A DNA stretch of 64,000 bases, taken from positions 62,001-126,000 of the forward strand of contig NZ_JAGIPX010000011.1 in NCBI RefSeq assembly GCF_017814945.1, in the 5' to 3' direction. The first letter of the stretch is position 1, and every line of letters begins with the position of its first letter. The position numbers and the translations under genes were made by a program. Below the pieces are notes generated by a model. It saw only the letters and a program-made list of their open reading frames with translations, made no database searches and was not told the DNA's origin. Origin of the DNA: Paraburkholderia sp. LEh10. GTDB lineage: Bacteria > Pseudomonadota > Gammaproteobacteria > Burkholderiales > Burkholderiaceae. Positions 9,137 through 18,359 of this stretch are shown piece after piece.

Positions 9137-10531
9137 TCAGCTGCGGGTCTCGGCGGGTTGACGACTTCCACCAAGATCGCTGATTCCTGCGGGGGGCGGC
9201 TTGAGGAGCCAGAGCGCTATGATTGTGACCACTGCAATCCCATCCATGGCAGCGACCAGAGCGAGTCCACTTTCGAAGCCTCCTGTCGCATCCTTGAGCA
9301 GCCCCATGACCCACAACCCGACAAAACCACCGAGCGCACCTATCGAATTGATGACCGCAATGGCTCCTGCCATCGCTGCGCCCGACATAAACGTCGAAGG
9401 TAGTGTCCAGAACGCCGGCGTACAGCCATAGGCTCCGAACGCCACGATGCTCAAAGCGATGACTTTGACGTTCAGGTCGGACGTCAATGCAGCACCTGCG
9501 AGTCCAAGCGCCGCAAGAAGTATCGGAATCGCGGTGTGCAAGTAACGCTCCTGCGTCACGTCTGAGCGCCAGCCGAAAAAAACTATGCTTAGGCTACCTG
9601 CGATGAAGGGAATGGAAGACACTGCACCGGATTGGAAATTAGTTAAACCAAAGCCTTTGACGATCTGCGGCAGGAAAAATCCAACACTGTAGACGGTCAA
9701 GAAGACATTGAACATGACAAATCCGAGTGCGAGTATGCGCGGTGACACCATAGCCTGTAGCACCGTGTACTGACGAACCGAGGTTTTCACCTTCGCCTCT
9801 TCCGCCTCAAGCCGTTGAGTAAGCCAGGCACGCTCATCATCGGTAAGCCACCCTGCGGTGCCGGGTCGATCCGTCAATTTCAGCCAGACCACACCCGCGA
9901 GAATGAGCGCCGGGACCGCTTCGATGAGGAACATCCATTGCCAACCACGCATGCTAAGCGCGCCGTCAATACCAAGTAGCGCACCCGAGATTGGAGCTCC
10001 GATCAAGAACGTCAGAGGCCCCGCAACGTTCAAATAACCAAGGACTCGACTACGATAGTTTGAGGGAAACCATTGCGCCAAGTAGAACACCATGGCCGGA
10101 TAAAAGCCGGCCTCCGCCGCTCCCAGTAGTGCCCGCATGGAATAAAACCCAACCGGCCCTTTCACAAAAGCCATACCTGCCGCGACCAAACCCCACGTCA
10201 GCATGATGCGAGTGATCCAGCGTCTCACCCCGTAGCGCATCATCAGGAGATTGGACGGTACCTCCAACGTAAAGTACATGATAAAGAAGATGCCCGCGCC
10301 GAAGCCGAACATCGACGCTGTCAAACCAAGGTCGTGGTTCATCTGGAGCGCAGCCACTCCGACATTCGTCCGATCAAGGATAGCAATGCAATAACAAAGA
10401 ACAATGATGGGAATTAGCCGCATCGACGCCTTTCGGATCGTGCGTTTCCCTAGTAACTCTGCAGACGATTCATCGACCTTATCGTTTTGACCAGAATCGA
10501 TTATAGATAAGGAATCCTTAAAATTAGACAT
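9137..10531 (-). CDS. MFS transporter, ACS (anion:cation symporter) type
   Basis: A 464-residue inner-membrane carrier with about 12 hydrophobic segments. It starts in the ACS-subfamily style (ILDRTNVGVAALQMN) and has the loop RALLGAAEAGFYPAMVFYLA and the DDERAWLTQRLEAEEA central cytoplasmic loop. ACS members import carboxylates and aromatic acids such as phthalate or tartrate by proton symport. A strong ribosome binding site (aaggagacatc before the ATG) fixes the start at 10531. It is the last gene of the minus-strand run after the molybdenum hydroxylase, so it likely brings in that pathway's substrate. The exact substrate cannot be told. Confidence 0.88.
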   Translation of the reverse strand: MSNFKDSLSIIDSGQNDKVDESSAELLGKRTIRKASMRLIPIIVLCYCIAILDRTNVGVAALQMNHDLGLTASMFGFGAGIFFIMYFTLEVPSNLLMMRYGVRRWITRIMLTWGLVAAGMAFVKGPVGFYSMRALLGAAEAGFYPAMVFYLAQWFPSNYRSRVLGYLNVAGPLTFLIGAPISGALLGIDGALSMRGWQWMFLIEAVPALILAGVVWLKLTDRPGTAGWLTDDERAWLTQRLEAEEAKVKTSVRQYTVLQAMVSPRILALGFVMFNVFLTVYSVGFFLPQIVKGFGLTNFQSGAVSSIPFIAGSLSIVFFGWRSDVTQERYLHTAIPILLAALGLAGAALTSDLNVKVIALSIVAFGAYGCTPAFWTLPSTFMSGAAMAGAIAVINSIGALGGFVGLWVMGLLKDATGGFESGLALVAAMDGIAVVTIIALWLLKPPPAGISDLGGSRQPAETRS

Positions 10532-10626
10532 GATGTCTCCTTGATTTTTATAACAGACAGTCATCCGCGCATTAGTGCGCTACTTCGGTCACGCGACTGT
10601 CGTTTCTGATTACCTAAACGAAAGTG

Positions 10627-11100
10627 CTAACTACCTTCCGGAGTGATTTCATGCGCAGAAGTTTCAGAGATTTCTTCTTTGAACTTCTTAAAGAAGGCGT
10701 CAGCCAGCTTCGCTGCTACGCCATTAATGAGACGCGCACCCAGTTGAGCGATTTTCCCACCGACCTGAGCCGATGCCGTGTACGTAAGGAGCGTTTCATT
10801 TCCTTCCGCGCCTAAGGTAACTTCTGTGTGCCCTTTACCAAAACCCGCGACACCGCCACTCCCCTCGAAATCGATCGAGTAAGACTGTGGAGGAACCACG
10901 TCACTGACGGTTAGCTTTCCCTGAAATTTTGCCTTGATCGGCCCGACAGATGCGATCATGTCCATCTGATATTCATTTTCGGCTATCAGTTCAATCCGCT
11001 GACAGCCTGGGATACAGCGTTTCAACATCTCAGGATCGTTCAATGCGGACCAAACTGCGTCCTGTACGGCGGGAAGTTTCTGTGTTCCAGTGAGTTCCAT
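10627..11100 (-). CDS. CoxG-like SRPBCC protein
   Basis: A 157-residue SRPBCC-fold protein of the CoxG (carbon monoxide dehydrogenase subunit G) family. It begins MELTGTQKLPAVQDAVWSAL and continues with the typical LKRCIPGCQ and IKAKFQGKLTV segments. CoxG recruits or matures molybdenum hydroxylases at the membrane and can bind their lipophilic substrates or quinones. The usual hydrophobic C-terminal anchor is missing here; the protein ends soon after the SRPBCC fold. The ATG at 11100 has an agagaaac binding site and lies 11 bases after the large-subunit stop, so it is in the same operon. Confidence 0.85.
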   Translation of the reverse strand: MELTGTQKLPAVQDAVWSALNDPEMLKRCIPGCQRIELIAENEYQMDMIASVGPIKAKFQGKLTVSDVVPPQSYSIDFEGSGGVAGFGKGHTEVTLGAEGNETLLTYTASAQVGGKIAQLGARLINGVAAKLADAFFKKFKEEISETSAHEITPEGS

Positions 11101-11111
11101 GTTTCTCTCGA

Positions 11112-13490
11112 CTAATTTGTTTCGGTTGAAGGATTGCCGTGAATGGCTCGCCATACGGTTTCGGATGTAACGGGCATCTCAAGATGTGTCACCCCAAATT
11201 CTTTGAGGGCGTCGACGACGGCGTTGACGACCACAGCCAAAGCTGGCGTCGTCCCCCCCTCACCGCCGGCACGGATACCCAACGGATTGGATGGCGACGG
11301 AATCTCGCTCAACCCCACCTTGAATTTAGGCATTCCGCATGCTCGTGGCAGCGCGTAGTCCATCAACGATCCGCTCAGAAGTTGGCCCGAGGCCGGATCG
11401 TATACGACCTGCTCCATTAACGCCTGCCCAATTCCCTGAACCGCGCCTCCGTGGGTTTGCCCATGTAGAATCAAAGGATTAATGGCGCGTCCAACATCAT
11501 CGACAGCGGCGTAATTTTCGATGCTGACAACACCTGTCTCCAGGTCGACTTCCACTTCACATACCTGGGCGCCAAAGGGAAATCCGGCTTCACGAAAGAA
11601 CTCCTCGCATTCGCCGAACAATGGTCCCCGCAGATGACTGGGAAGCTCCGTTCCATCTTCCATCATCCGTGCAATTTCGAAAACCGAAAGGACACTGCTT
11701 CCGTCGGCCGCTTCCAGTCCCTTCTCACCCAGTACAATGGCACCCTCTTCAACCCTCCACAGATGAGCTGCGACCCGCTTGGCCTTGACCAGGATTTGAT
11801 CAACCGCTTTCGCAATTACGACGCTCGCGAACCGCATGGATCGCCCCGATATCGACCCGCCGCCAACTTTCACAGTGTCTGTATCGCCAGTTAGGAGCGT
11901 AACGCTCTCTATCGGTACTGCCAGCCATTCTGCGACGAGCTGCGAAAAACTCGTTTCATGCCCCTGGCCGCTCGAAATTGTTCCGATGACCAGATTGACC
12001 TTTCCTAGCGGCGTCACCAAAATCTCTGCTTTTTCTTTTGGAAATCCCGTAGTTATTTCAACGTAGTTTGCGACGCCGATCCCACGACGGCGATTCTTGT
12101 CCGAGGCCGCGGCGGCTCTTTTATCGAATCCGGCCCAGTCGCCCAATCGCATTGCCTCGTCCATTACGGCAGGATAGTTGCCATTGTCATACACGAGACC
12201 GAGCGGATTGTGATACGGGAAAGCGTCGGGTTGAATCATGTTCTTATGTCGAAGTTCGACTCGATCGAACCCAAACTTCAAAGCGGCCATATCAATAAGC
12301 CGCTCAATCACAAAAATCGCTTCCGGTCGGCCAGCACTTCGGAACGGAGTCGTTGGAACCGTGTTCGTTACAACGGCCAACGCGCGAAAGCATCCCAAAG
12401 GAATATCGTAAACATTAGACATGAGTCCCACACCTTTTCTCAAAGGCTGGGAAGACGCATAGTAAGCGCCCAGATTGCTGATGTTGACACCTCGAATCGC
12501 CAGAAACCGCCCGGAATCGTCCATCGCGAGTTCTGCGGAGACCGTGAGGTCGCGACCTTGATAATCGCTAAGAAACGCTTCCTGCCGCTCCGCTGTCCAG
12601 CGTACAGGGCGCCCCAAACGGCGCGCGGCCCATGCTACGAGGCCAAGCTCTGGATAGAAGTTGTTCTTCGTACCAAAGTTGCCGCCAACGTCGCGCGCAA
12701 TGACTCGAACATTGTCTTCCGGAACCCCTAGAACCTTCGCGAGTTCAATCTTGTGACGTACTACGCCGCTGCTACCAGCATAAAGCGTGAAGCGCTGTGA
12801 GGTCGCGTCAAAGCATCCAATGGCTGCCCGTGGCTCCATTGTCACGCCTGTAACTCGTTGAATGTGTGTGTCCAGACGTACCGTCTTGGGTGCTGTTTCG
12901 AAGACGTCGTTCGTTCCTGCTTCGTCACCGACCACCGCGTCGAGGCAAATGTTGTTCTCAACGTCTTCCCACAGGCGCGGCGCACTCGCATCGATGGCTT
13001 CCTTCGCTGAAACGATAAAAGGCAACTCAGCGTAAGTCACTTCCACCAGTTCTGCCGCGTCCTTCGCATGCTCGACGGAGTCTGCAACCACCATTGCCAC
13101 TGCTTCTCCAACGTAGCGAGTCCTGTCAAGCGGCAGCAAACGGTGGGGAGGCACGCGAGTCTCCGATCCATCTCGATTCACGAGATATACGTCCGCACTT
13201 GCCTTCATTGCCTCACGGGAACCCAAGAAGAAGTTATCGTGAGGGATCGGCGATACGCCATCTTCCACAAGATCCGAACCGACGAAAATGGCAACCACTC
13301 CGGGAGCCTCAGCAGCGACGTCGGATTTGATTTCTTTGATCTCGGCGTGTGGGTATGGGGACCTGACCATCACAGCGAACAGTTGTCCGGGGAGAACAAT
13401 GTCATCCGTGTAGCACCCATGCCCCGTCGTCAGGCGAGTGTCCTCCAGACGCGCAACGGGGCGCCCAATGAAACTTTGTGGATTTGCCAT
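11112..13490 (-). CDS. molybdenum hydroxylase large subunit, CoxL-like
   Basis: A 792-residue molybdopterin-binding subunit of the xanthine oxidase family. The start shows FIGRPVARLEDTRLTTG and CYTDDI, then GNFGTKNNFYPE and a late GEGGTTPAL segment carrying the catalytic Glu. The active-site loop reads FRSAGRPEA. True CO dehydrogenase has AYXCSFR, so this is not a CO oxidiser but a form II-like or substrate-hydroxylating member. With the FAD (CoxM-like) and 2Fe-2S (CoxS-like) subunits encoded just upstream it would form the usual heterotrimer in the cytoplasm. The ATG at 13490 was chosen because the family motif starts right after it; 54 more upstream codons are open and overlap the previous gene. 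Confidence 0.9.
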   Translation of the reverse strand: MANPQSFIGRPVARLEDTRLTTGHGCYTDDIVLPGQLFAVMVRSPYPHAEIKEIKSDVAAEAPGVVAIFVGSDLVEDGVSPIPHDNFFLGSREAMKASADVYLVNRDGSETRVPPHRLLPLDRTRYVGEAVAMVVADSVEHAKDAAELVEVTYAELPFIVSAKEAIDASAPRLWEDVENNICLDAVVGDEAGTNDVFETAPKTVRLDTHIQRVTGVTMEPRAAIGCFDATSQRFTLYAGSSGVVRHKIELAKVLGVPEDNVRVIARDVGGNFGTKNNFYPELGLVAWAARRLGRPVRWTAERQEAFLSDYQGRDLTVSAELAMDDSGRFLAIRGVNISNLGAYYASSQPLRKGVGLMSNVYDIPLGCFRALAVVTNTVPTTPFRSAGRPEAIFVIERLIDMAALKFGFDRVELRHKNMIQPDAFPYHNPLGLVYDNGNYPAVMDEAMRLGDWAGFDKRAAAASDKNRRRGIGVANYVEITTGFPKEKAEILVTPLGKVNLVIGTISSGQGHETSFSQLVAEWLAVPIESVTLLTGDTDTVKVGGGSISGRSMRFASVVIAKAVDQILVKAKRVAAHLWRVEEGAIVLGEKGLEAADGSSVLSVFEIARMMEDGTELPSHLRGPLFGECEEFFREAGFPFGAQVCEVEVDLETGVVSIENYAAVDDVGRAINPLILHGQTHGGAVQGIGQALMEQVVYDPASGQLLSGSLMDYALPRACGMPKFKVGLSEIPSPSNPLGIRAGGEGGTTPALAVVVNAVVDALKEFGVTHLEMPVTSETVWRAIHGNPSTETN

Positions 13491-13516
13491 TTTGGCTAAC
13501 TCGGCTCGTAAGATTT

Positions 13517-14317
13517 CTAGGAACTGCAAAGGGAAACTGCGCGGCGCGCCAAAACCGTAATCAAATGAGCGCGGTACTCTGCCGATGCATGCATATCGCC
13601 ACTTAGCTCCCGTGACGGCACCTGCACCATCTCGATCGCGTCTGGGTGCCATTGCCCGTCCAGGCGCTTTTCCATTTCACGCACACGAAACACTCCCTCA
13701 ATGCCCGCGCCCGTCACGGCCACGCGCGTCCCTCTTGCTCCCTTCGAGACGAACACGCCAACCGTCGCATACCCGGAAGCCACACTCCTGAACTTCACGT
13801 AGGCCGCCGCCTCCGCAGGCCTGAAGGTAACCGACGTGACTATTTCGTCACTCTCGAGTGAAGTGGAGAACAGACCCGAGAAAAACTCACCTGCTGCAAT
13901 CGCTCTGCGATCAGTATGAATAACTGCGTCCAAAGCCAAGCAAGCCGCAGGGTAGTCGGCAGACGGGTCGTTATTGGCAATGGAGCCCCCAACAGTTCCC
14001 CGATAGCGAACCTGTGTGTCCGCGATACCGCCAGCGAGGCTCGCCAACGCCGGCAACGCTGAGCGCACGATTTCCGATCTCGCGACCTCGACGTGTGGCG
14101 TCATCGCGCCCAATGTTAGCGCGTCGTCCACGAGCGTAATGCCTCGCAACCCCTCAACGTGCGAGAGATCTATCAGCGCTTCAGGTCTGGCGAGACGGTG
14201 TTTTAGCGCCGGAAGGAGAGACATTCCACCGGCCAATAACTTCGGTTCATCCAGTCCGCGCAGCAACTCTACTGCCTCGGAGACGGTTGACGGGCGATGG
14301 TATTCGAAGTCGTACAT
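13517..14317 (-). CDS. molybdenum hydroxylase FAD subunit, CoxM-like
   Basis: A 266-residue FAD-binding subunit. It begins [19 protein letters not shown] and has the FAD pyrophosphate loop LLAGGMSLLPALKHRLARP near residues 30-50 and the second signature TVGGSIANNDPSADYPA near residues 105-122. It passes electrons from the 2Fe-2S subunit to the final acceptor. Its ATG overlaps the TGA of the 2Fe-2S subunit gene by one base (ATGA), which indicates translational coupling, and 26 bases separate it from the large subunit. Confidence 0.9.
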   Translation of the reverse strand: MYDFEYHRPSTVSEAVELLRGLDEPKLLAGGMSLLPALKHRLARPEALIDLSHVEGLRGITLVDDALTLGAMTPHVEVARSEIVRSALPALASLAGGIADTQVRYRGTVGGSIANNDPSADYPAACLALDAVIHTDRRAIAAGEFFSGLFSTSLESDEIVTSVTFRPAEAAAYVKFRSVASGYATVGVFVSKGARGTRVAVTGAGIEGVFRVREMEKRLDGQWHPDAIEMVQVPSRELSGDMHASAEYRAHLITVLARRAVSLCSS

Positions 14318-14790
14318 CAGGCGTCTCCGTTGACCATATTCGCCGCCAACCGCACGGAAGCTACGATGTTCTGGTATCCAGTACACCGGCAGATGTTTCC
14401 ATCAATCCACTCCCGGATCTGATCCTCCGACGGATCTGCCATGGTCTTTAGCAAATCCGCCGTGCACATGATCATTCCCGGCGTACAGAACCCACATTGA
14501 AGCCCGTGGCAGGTCTTAAATGCCACTTGCAGCGGATGCGGAGACTCGGGACTCCCCAAGCCTTCTATCGTTAGCACATTACGCCGATCGGCTTGAACCG
14601 CCAGCACAGTACAGGATTTGACCGCTGCTCCGTCGAGATGCACCGTACACGCGCCACACTGGGTGGTGTCGCACCCCACGTGTGTACCAGTGAGCCCCAA
14701 ATCTTCCCGCAGAACCTGGACAAGTAAGCGCCTCGACTCCACGTTTAGGGTATGCTCGATTCCGTTGACAAAAAGCGTGATCTTATTCAT
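14317..14790 (-). CDS. molybdenum hydroxylase 2Fe-2S subunit, CoxS-like
   Basis: A 157-residue iron-sulfur subunit with both expected clusters. The N-terminal plant-type cluster has cysteines in [16 protein letters not shown] and a later Cys in KSC. The C-terminal helical cluster has CGFCTPGM and CRCTGY. I chose the ATG at 14790 ([10 protein letters not shown]); a TTG 6 codons upstream is possible. It begins 23 bases after the LysR gene on the same strand, so the regulator and the enzyme may share a transcript. Confidence 0.92.
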   Translation of the reverse strand: MNKITLFVNGIEHTLNVESRRLLVQVLREDLGLTGTHVGCDTTQCGACTVHLDGAAVKSCTVLAVQADRRNVLTIEGLGSPESPHPLQVAFKTCHGLQCGFCTPGMIMCTADLLKTMADPSEDQIREWIDGNICRCTGYQNIVASVRLAANMVNGDA

Positions 14791-14813
14791 AGCAAGAACC
14801 GTTTTCAAATCAC

Positions 14814-15752
14814 CTAGCGTGCCTGGCGATTGGGGAGGATAGTAAGGTCGGCCGACTGGTAGTGGTCACGAAGTCGTTCGACAAACTGCTGCATCAGCTT
14901 GCCTTCGGTGCTACTACCGAGTTGCAAGGCGACGATCGGTCTCCGGTCCTGAGGCAATTCAAATGGAACCGAAATTAATTGGCCAGATTTGACTAGATTC
15001 GCAACATGATGTTTCGCGAAAACAGAAAGGTGGTTACATTCTGTCATCAGCGCTCGCCTCAGTCTCACATCCTCTATCTCTAATGCGATCTTTGGCGGAT
15101 CAATGCCAGCCGCGAGGAAAATCATCTCAAAGCGATGGCGCAATAACGTTCCCGGGGGGCCGAGCATCCATGTCGCGCTTTGCAAATCAAAGACCGTCGG
15201 ACTCTCCACGTGTGCAAGGGGATGGTCCGCCTGGCAGTAAATCGCAGCCTCGTCCAGGAAGATCGGCACACATGTCATTCCCTGCATGGACATTGATCGC
15301 GGCATAGGTAAGACGACGAATGACAGATCACCGTTATTCAACTGCTTGATCATGTCAGCCTCTGAACCTATAAGGACGGCGATGCTAGCGTTCGGGTTTT
15401 CGCGCGTAACATCAGCCAACGCCCGCGCAAACATATCAAGAGGATGAACGGCCACGGTACCTATCCGGATAGACACCTTGTCCTTGACCTTCATTCTCTC
15501 CAGACTTTCTTCAGCGCGCTTCAGCTCATGCCGTATCGCCCTGGCATGCCCAAGAAGAAGTTCACCTTCGGGCGTCAACTCGATACCATTGGCATGTCGA
15601 CTAAACAACGGCACACCGACCGCAGTTTCCAGTTGATGAACTGTTCGTGTCAGCGCCGGTTGCGATTTGTGGATGACAGACGATGCACGGTTGAACCCGC
15701 CAGCTTCCGTGACGCCTAGAAAAACTAACAAGCTCGCTGGATCAATGCGCAT
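14814..15752 (-). CDS. LysR-family transcriptional regulator
   Basis: A 312-residue LysR regulator. The winged helix-turn-helix is at residues 1-60 ([19 protein letters not shown] and the [14 protein letters not shown] turn), followed by a periplasmic-binding-like effector domain. It is unusual in being co-directional with, and immediately before, the molybdenum hydroxylase genes rather than divergent, so it may autoregulate the whole run. The effector is probably the pathway substrate or an intermediate, but this is inference. Confidence 0.9.
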   Translation of the reverse strand: MRIDPASLLVFLGVTEAGGFNRASSVIHKSQPALTRTVHQLETAVGVPLFSRHANGIELTPEGELLLGHARAIRHELKRAEESLERMKVKDKVSIRIGTVAVHPLDMFARALADVTRENPNASIAVLIGSEADMIKQLNNGDLSFVVLPMPRSMSMQGMTCVPIFLDEAAIYCQADHPLAHVESPTVFDLQSATWMLGPPGTLLRHRFEMIFLAAGIDPPKIALEIEDVRLRRALMTECNHLSVFAKHHVANLVKSGQLISVPFELPQDRRPIVALQLGSSTEGKLMQQFVERLRDHYQSADLTILPNRQAR

Positions 15753-15971
15753 GGTTAACCTCGCGACGCGGCTCAGGCAGACTTAAAACGTCGAACCTCA
15801 ATGCGGCGCATGAGGAAAATTGATTTCACGTTTCCCCAAACTGCATCGGCAGAGATCTGTACAGCGCGTGAGAAAACAGCGATTTCGGCTTTCGCTTGGT
15901 CTAAAACTTCCATGACGTTTGTCTCCCGTTTTGTTATTGGGGTCAACATGACATATCCAACGTTTTTGTTG

Positions 15972-16763
15972 CTAAGGATTACGTTCCTTTAGGTAAGACT
16001 CAATCGCGCTAACAAGTGCGAGTGGCGCCTCATCCATTGGGTAGTGCCCTGCGTTATTTATAGTCTCGATTCTGGCGTTCGGATACCACGTACCGAAGGT
16101 ATCCCGCATTGCGGCGACGGTATGCGCAGGATCGTGCTCGCCGACCAACACTTTGATCGGAACGCCATTGCCATCGACTCCCGCAGAAATGTCGGTCTCG
16201 TTAAAGGCGCGCAGATAACCGCGCATCGCATCCTCGCGTACCACTGAGCGCGCATGGCGGGCCGTTTCTTCGACCCAGCGTCTGGGAAGTCTTCCACCTG
16301 TTGAGAAATTGACTATTGACATGCAAACCTCATCGCTCTCGACACCATTAAGAAAAAGCTCAAGCGTGTCAGAATCGAATCGCGCACCGCAAGCCGGCAC
16401 AGGTGTAACAGCGACGATCCTCTTCACCCTCTCCGAAGCATCAAGAAGGATTCTTTGCGCTACGAGCCCCCCCATCGAGTGTCCGACTATATTGAATCGT
16501 GGCCAGTTTAATTTGTCGGCGACAGCCAGCACGTCACGAGCTATTTCCTCAACCGTGTATTCTCCCACGAGATGGCGGGAGGCACCGTAACCTCGATATA
16601 CAGGGAAAGCGTATGTGAAAGCATCAACGTCCAGGACAGAGGTGAGCTTCGAGTACGTATACTCATCGCCCATCCAACCATGCAAGGCAACTACCTTCTC
16701 GGGACCGGAACCGAGCGTACTGTATGCAACAGTCGGCGCGGCGTTGTCTGTTGGCGTCGTCAC
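15972..16763 (-). CDS. alpha/beta hydrolase
   Basis: A 263-residue alpha/beta-fold hydrolase. The oxyanion strand is ALHGWMG (about residues 26-32), the nucleophile elbow GHSMGG places Ser96, the acid is probably the Asp in LVGEHDPAHTV, and H240 in NNAGHYPMDEA completes the triad. Such enzymes split esters, ring-cleavage products or carbon-carbon bonds. Its ATG overlaps the enoyl-CoA hydratase stop (ATGA), so the two are translated together. Confidence 0.9.
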   Translation of the reverse strand: MTTPTDNAAPTVAYSTLGSGPEKVVALHGWMGDEYTYSKLTSVLDVDAFTYAFPVYRGYGASRHLVGEYTVEEIARDVLAVADKLNWPRFNIVGHSMGGLVAQRILLDASERVKRIVAVTPVPACGARFDSDTLELFLNGVESDEVCMSIVNFSTGGRLPRRWVEETARHARSVVREDAMRGYLRAFNETDISAGVDGNGVPIKVLVGEHDPAHTVAAMRDTFGTWYPNARIETINNAGHYPMDEAPLALVSAIESYLKERNP

Positions 16764-17518
16764 AGCGTTAGCTCCGGCGAAGAATTGATTGTCGCATGAA
16801 GGTTTCGAGCGAACTCGCTCGCTGCGTTGACGTCCATCCCCGCGGTAGCTCTCGAAAACTCCTTCACGCCGCGTATTGCCGCCAACGAAGCACGCTGAAT
16901 GCTGGCGATCAGTTCCGATAGACGCAGGTCCAATCCGGCCTCAGCGACCAGCACATTGACAATACCGAGTGCCGCTGCCTGGTGGCCGTTCAACTTCTCT
17001 GCTGAATAAGTCAGATAGAGGAGATTTTTCTTTGAAATTCGATCGAACAACGCTGACATCGCCATACTCGGCATGATTCCGTGATGCATTTCCGGCAAGG
17101 AGAACGACGACTCTTCCGTGGCAAGTGTGATGTCACCCAATGCCGCGAGGGCGCATCCGAATCCATAAGCGCGCCCTTGCACGACGGTAACAACCGGGAT
17201 AGGGGAAGACCGGAAGCTACTGTAGGCGTCAAAGATCGTCTCGTTTCGCTGTCGTAGCGCCAGCGCCTCCTTGGGCTGCCCTTCCCGTTTCAGAGCTGGA
17301 ATGTCGCGACCCAAGCAAAAATCCGGTCCCGCTCCCCGGAGGACGATAACTTTCGCGTCGGAAGGAGCGCTCCGGATATGATGCGCAAGCTCCTTCACCA
17401 TAGCGTCCGTCAATACGTTCCCCTCGGTGGGTCGATTGAGGGTGATGTAGTAGGCTCCAGAGTCGGACTTGGTTAGAATCGGCGTGGCCTCAATTTGAGT
17501 TTCGGTTTGCACGTCCAT
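16760..17518 (-). CDS. enoyl-CoA hydratase/isomerase family protein
   Basis: A 252-residue crotonase-fold enzyme. Both oxyanion-hole segments are visible: GAGPDFCLGRDI (residues about 64-75) and RAYGFGCALAALGDITLA (about 115-133). It probably hydrates or cleaves a CoA thioester. No acyl-CoA ligase is encoded beside it, so the thioester would have to be made elsewhere. It sits between the SDR and the hydrolase on the same strand. Confidence 0.88.
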   Translation of the reverse strand: MDVQTETQIEATPILTKSDSGAYYITLNRPTEGNVLTDAMVKELAHHIRSAPSDAKVIVLRGAGPDFCLGRDIPALKREGQPKEALALRQRNETIFDAYSSFRSSPIPVVTVVQGRAYGFGCALAALGDITLATEESSFSLPEMHHGIMPSMAMSALFDRISKKNLLYLTYSAEKLNGHQAAALGIVNVLVAEAGLDLRLSELIASIQRASLAAIRGVKEFSRATAGMDVNAASEFARNLHATINSSPELTL

Positions 17519-17602
17519 TGTTGATCCAGTAGTGATGGTAAGTGCCTGTCGGCGGCGGGTTAAACACGATTTATCAGTCCAGGCTTCTCGGATGCGACGG
17601 CG

Positions 17603-18340
17603 TTACATGCGGACCTGGCCACCGTCGACCGCGATCGTTTGGGCGGTGATGAAAGACGCGTCGTCAGTGACCAAGAAAGCCAATGCCCCGGCAAGATCAT
17701 CGGGTAACGCCGCACGTGGAATCGCCCTTACAGCATTCACATCCGCAAGCCGACGATCGTGAAACGCTTCGGTCGCTGGAGTACGCGTCAATCCTGGAGA
17801 AATCGCGTTCACCGTAATCCCAAACGGTCCCAAGTGCGTCGCCAATGCACGAGTGAAGCCAATCACGCCTCCCTTGCTCGCCACGTAGTGCGGCGCGGTC
17901 GGTGTAGAAAGCTGAAAGGTCGTAGATGCAACGTTCACTACCCGCCCCCAACGCCTCTCTTTCATCCATGGGCAAAATGCTTTCGAAAACAGGAACACTG
18001 AATCGAGATTGATAGCCAGCATCCGTTTCCAGTCCGACAGTTGCATATCTTCAAAAGACTGAACCGCATAAATTCCGGCATTGTTCACGAGGACGTCGAC
18101 GCCCCCAAAAGCTTCCCGCACCTGCCTCTCGAGCGACGACACGTCATCCTCGCTAGATACATCACATCTAACATACAATGCTTTTTGTCCGGCGCCCTTC
18201 ACTAACGATAGCGTTTCCTCCGCGTCGTTAATGTCTGCAATCACGATGTTCATGCCTTCGCGGGCTAACCGGCTGGCCATAGCCTGACCGATACCGGAAG
18301 CGGCACCGGTAATCAATGCTGTTTTGGGGGCGATTGTCAT
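17603..18340 (-). CDS. SDR-family oxidoreductase
   Basis: A 245-residue classical short-chain dehydrogenase. It has TGAASGIG (residues 11-18) for the nucleotide, VNNAG (85-89), and the catalytic Ser139, Tyr152 and Lys156. It begins 19 bases after the P450 stop. A natural role is oxidising the alcohol made by the P450, which is inference from position. The acid residue after the second strand (D36) favours NAD over NADP. Confidence 0.9.
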   Translation of the reverse strand: MTIAPKTALITGAASGIGQAMASRLAREGMNIVIADINDAEETLSLVKGAGQKALYVRCDVSSEDDVSSLERQVREAFGGVDVLVNNAGIYAVQSFEDMQLSDWKRMLAINLDSVFLFSKAFCPWMKERRWGRVVNVASTTFQLSTPTAPHYVASKGGVIGFTRALATHLGPFGITVNAISPGLTRTPATEAFHDRRLADVNAVRAIPRAALPDDLAGALAFLVTDDASFITAQTIAVDGGQVRM

Positions 18341-18359
18341 AATCTGATCTCTTTCTGGC

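Noticed and set aside
11112..14790. Carbon monoxide dehydrogenase (CoxMSL)
   Set aside because: The large-subunit active-site loop is FRSAGRPEA, lacking the AYXCSFR Cys needed to bind copper, so CO oxidation is unlikely.
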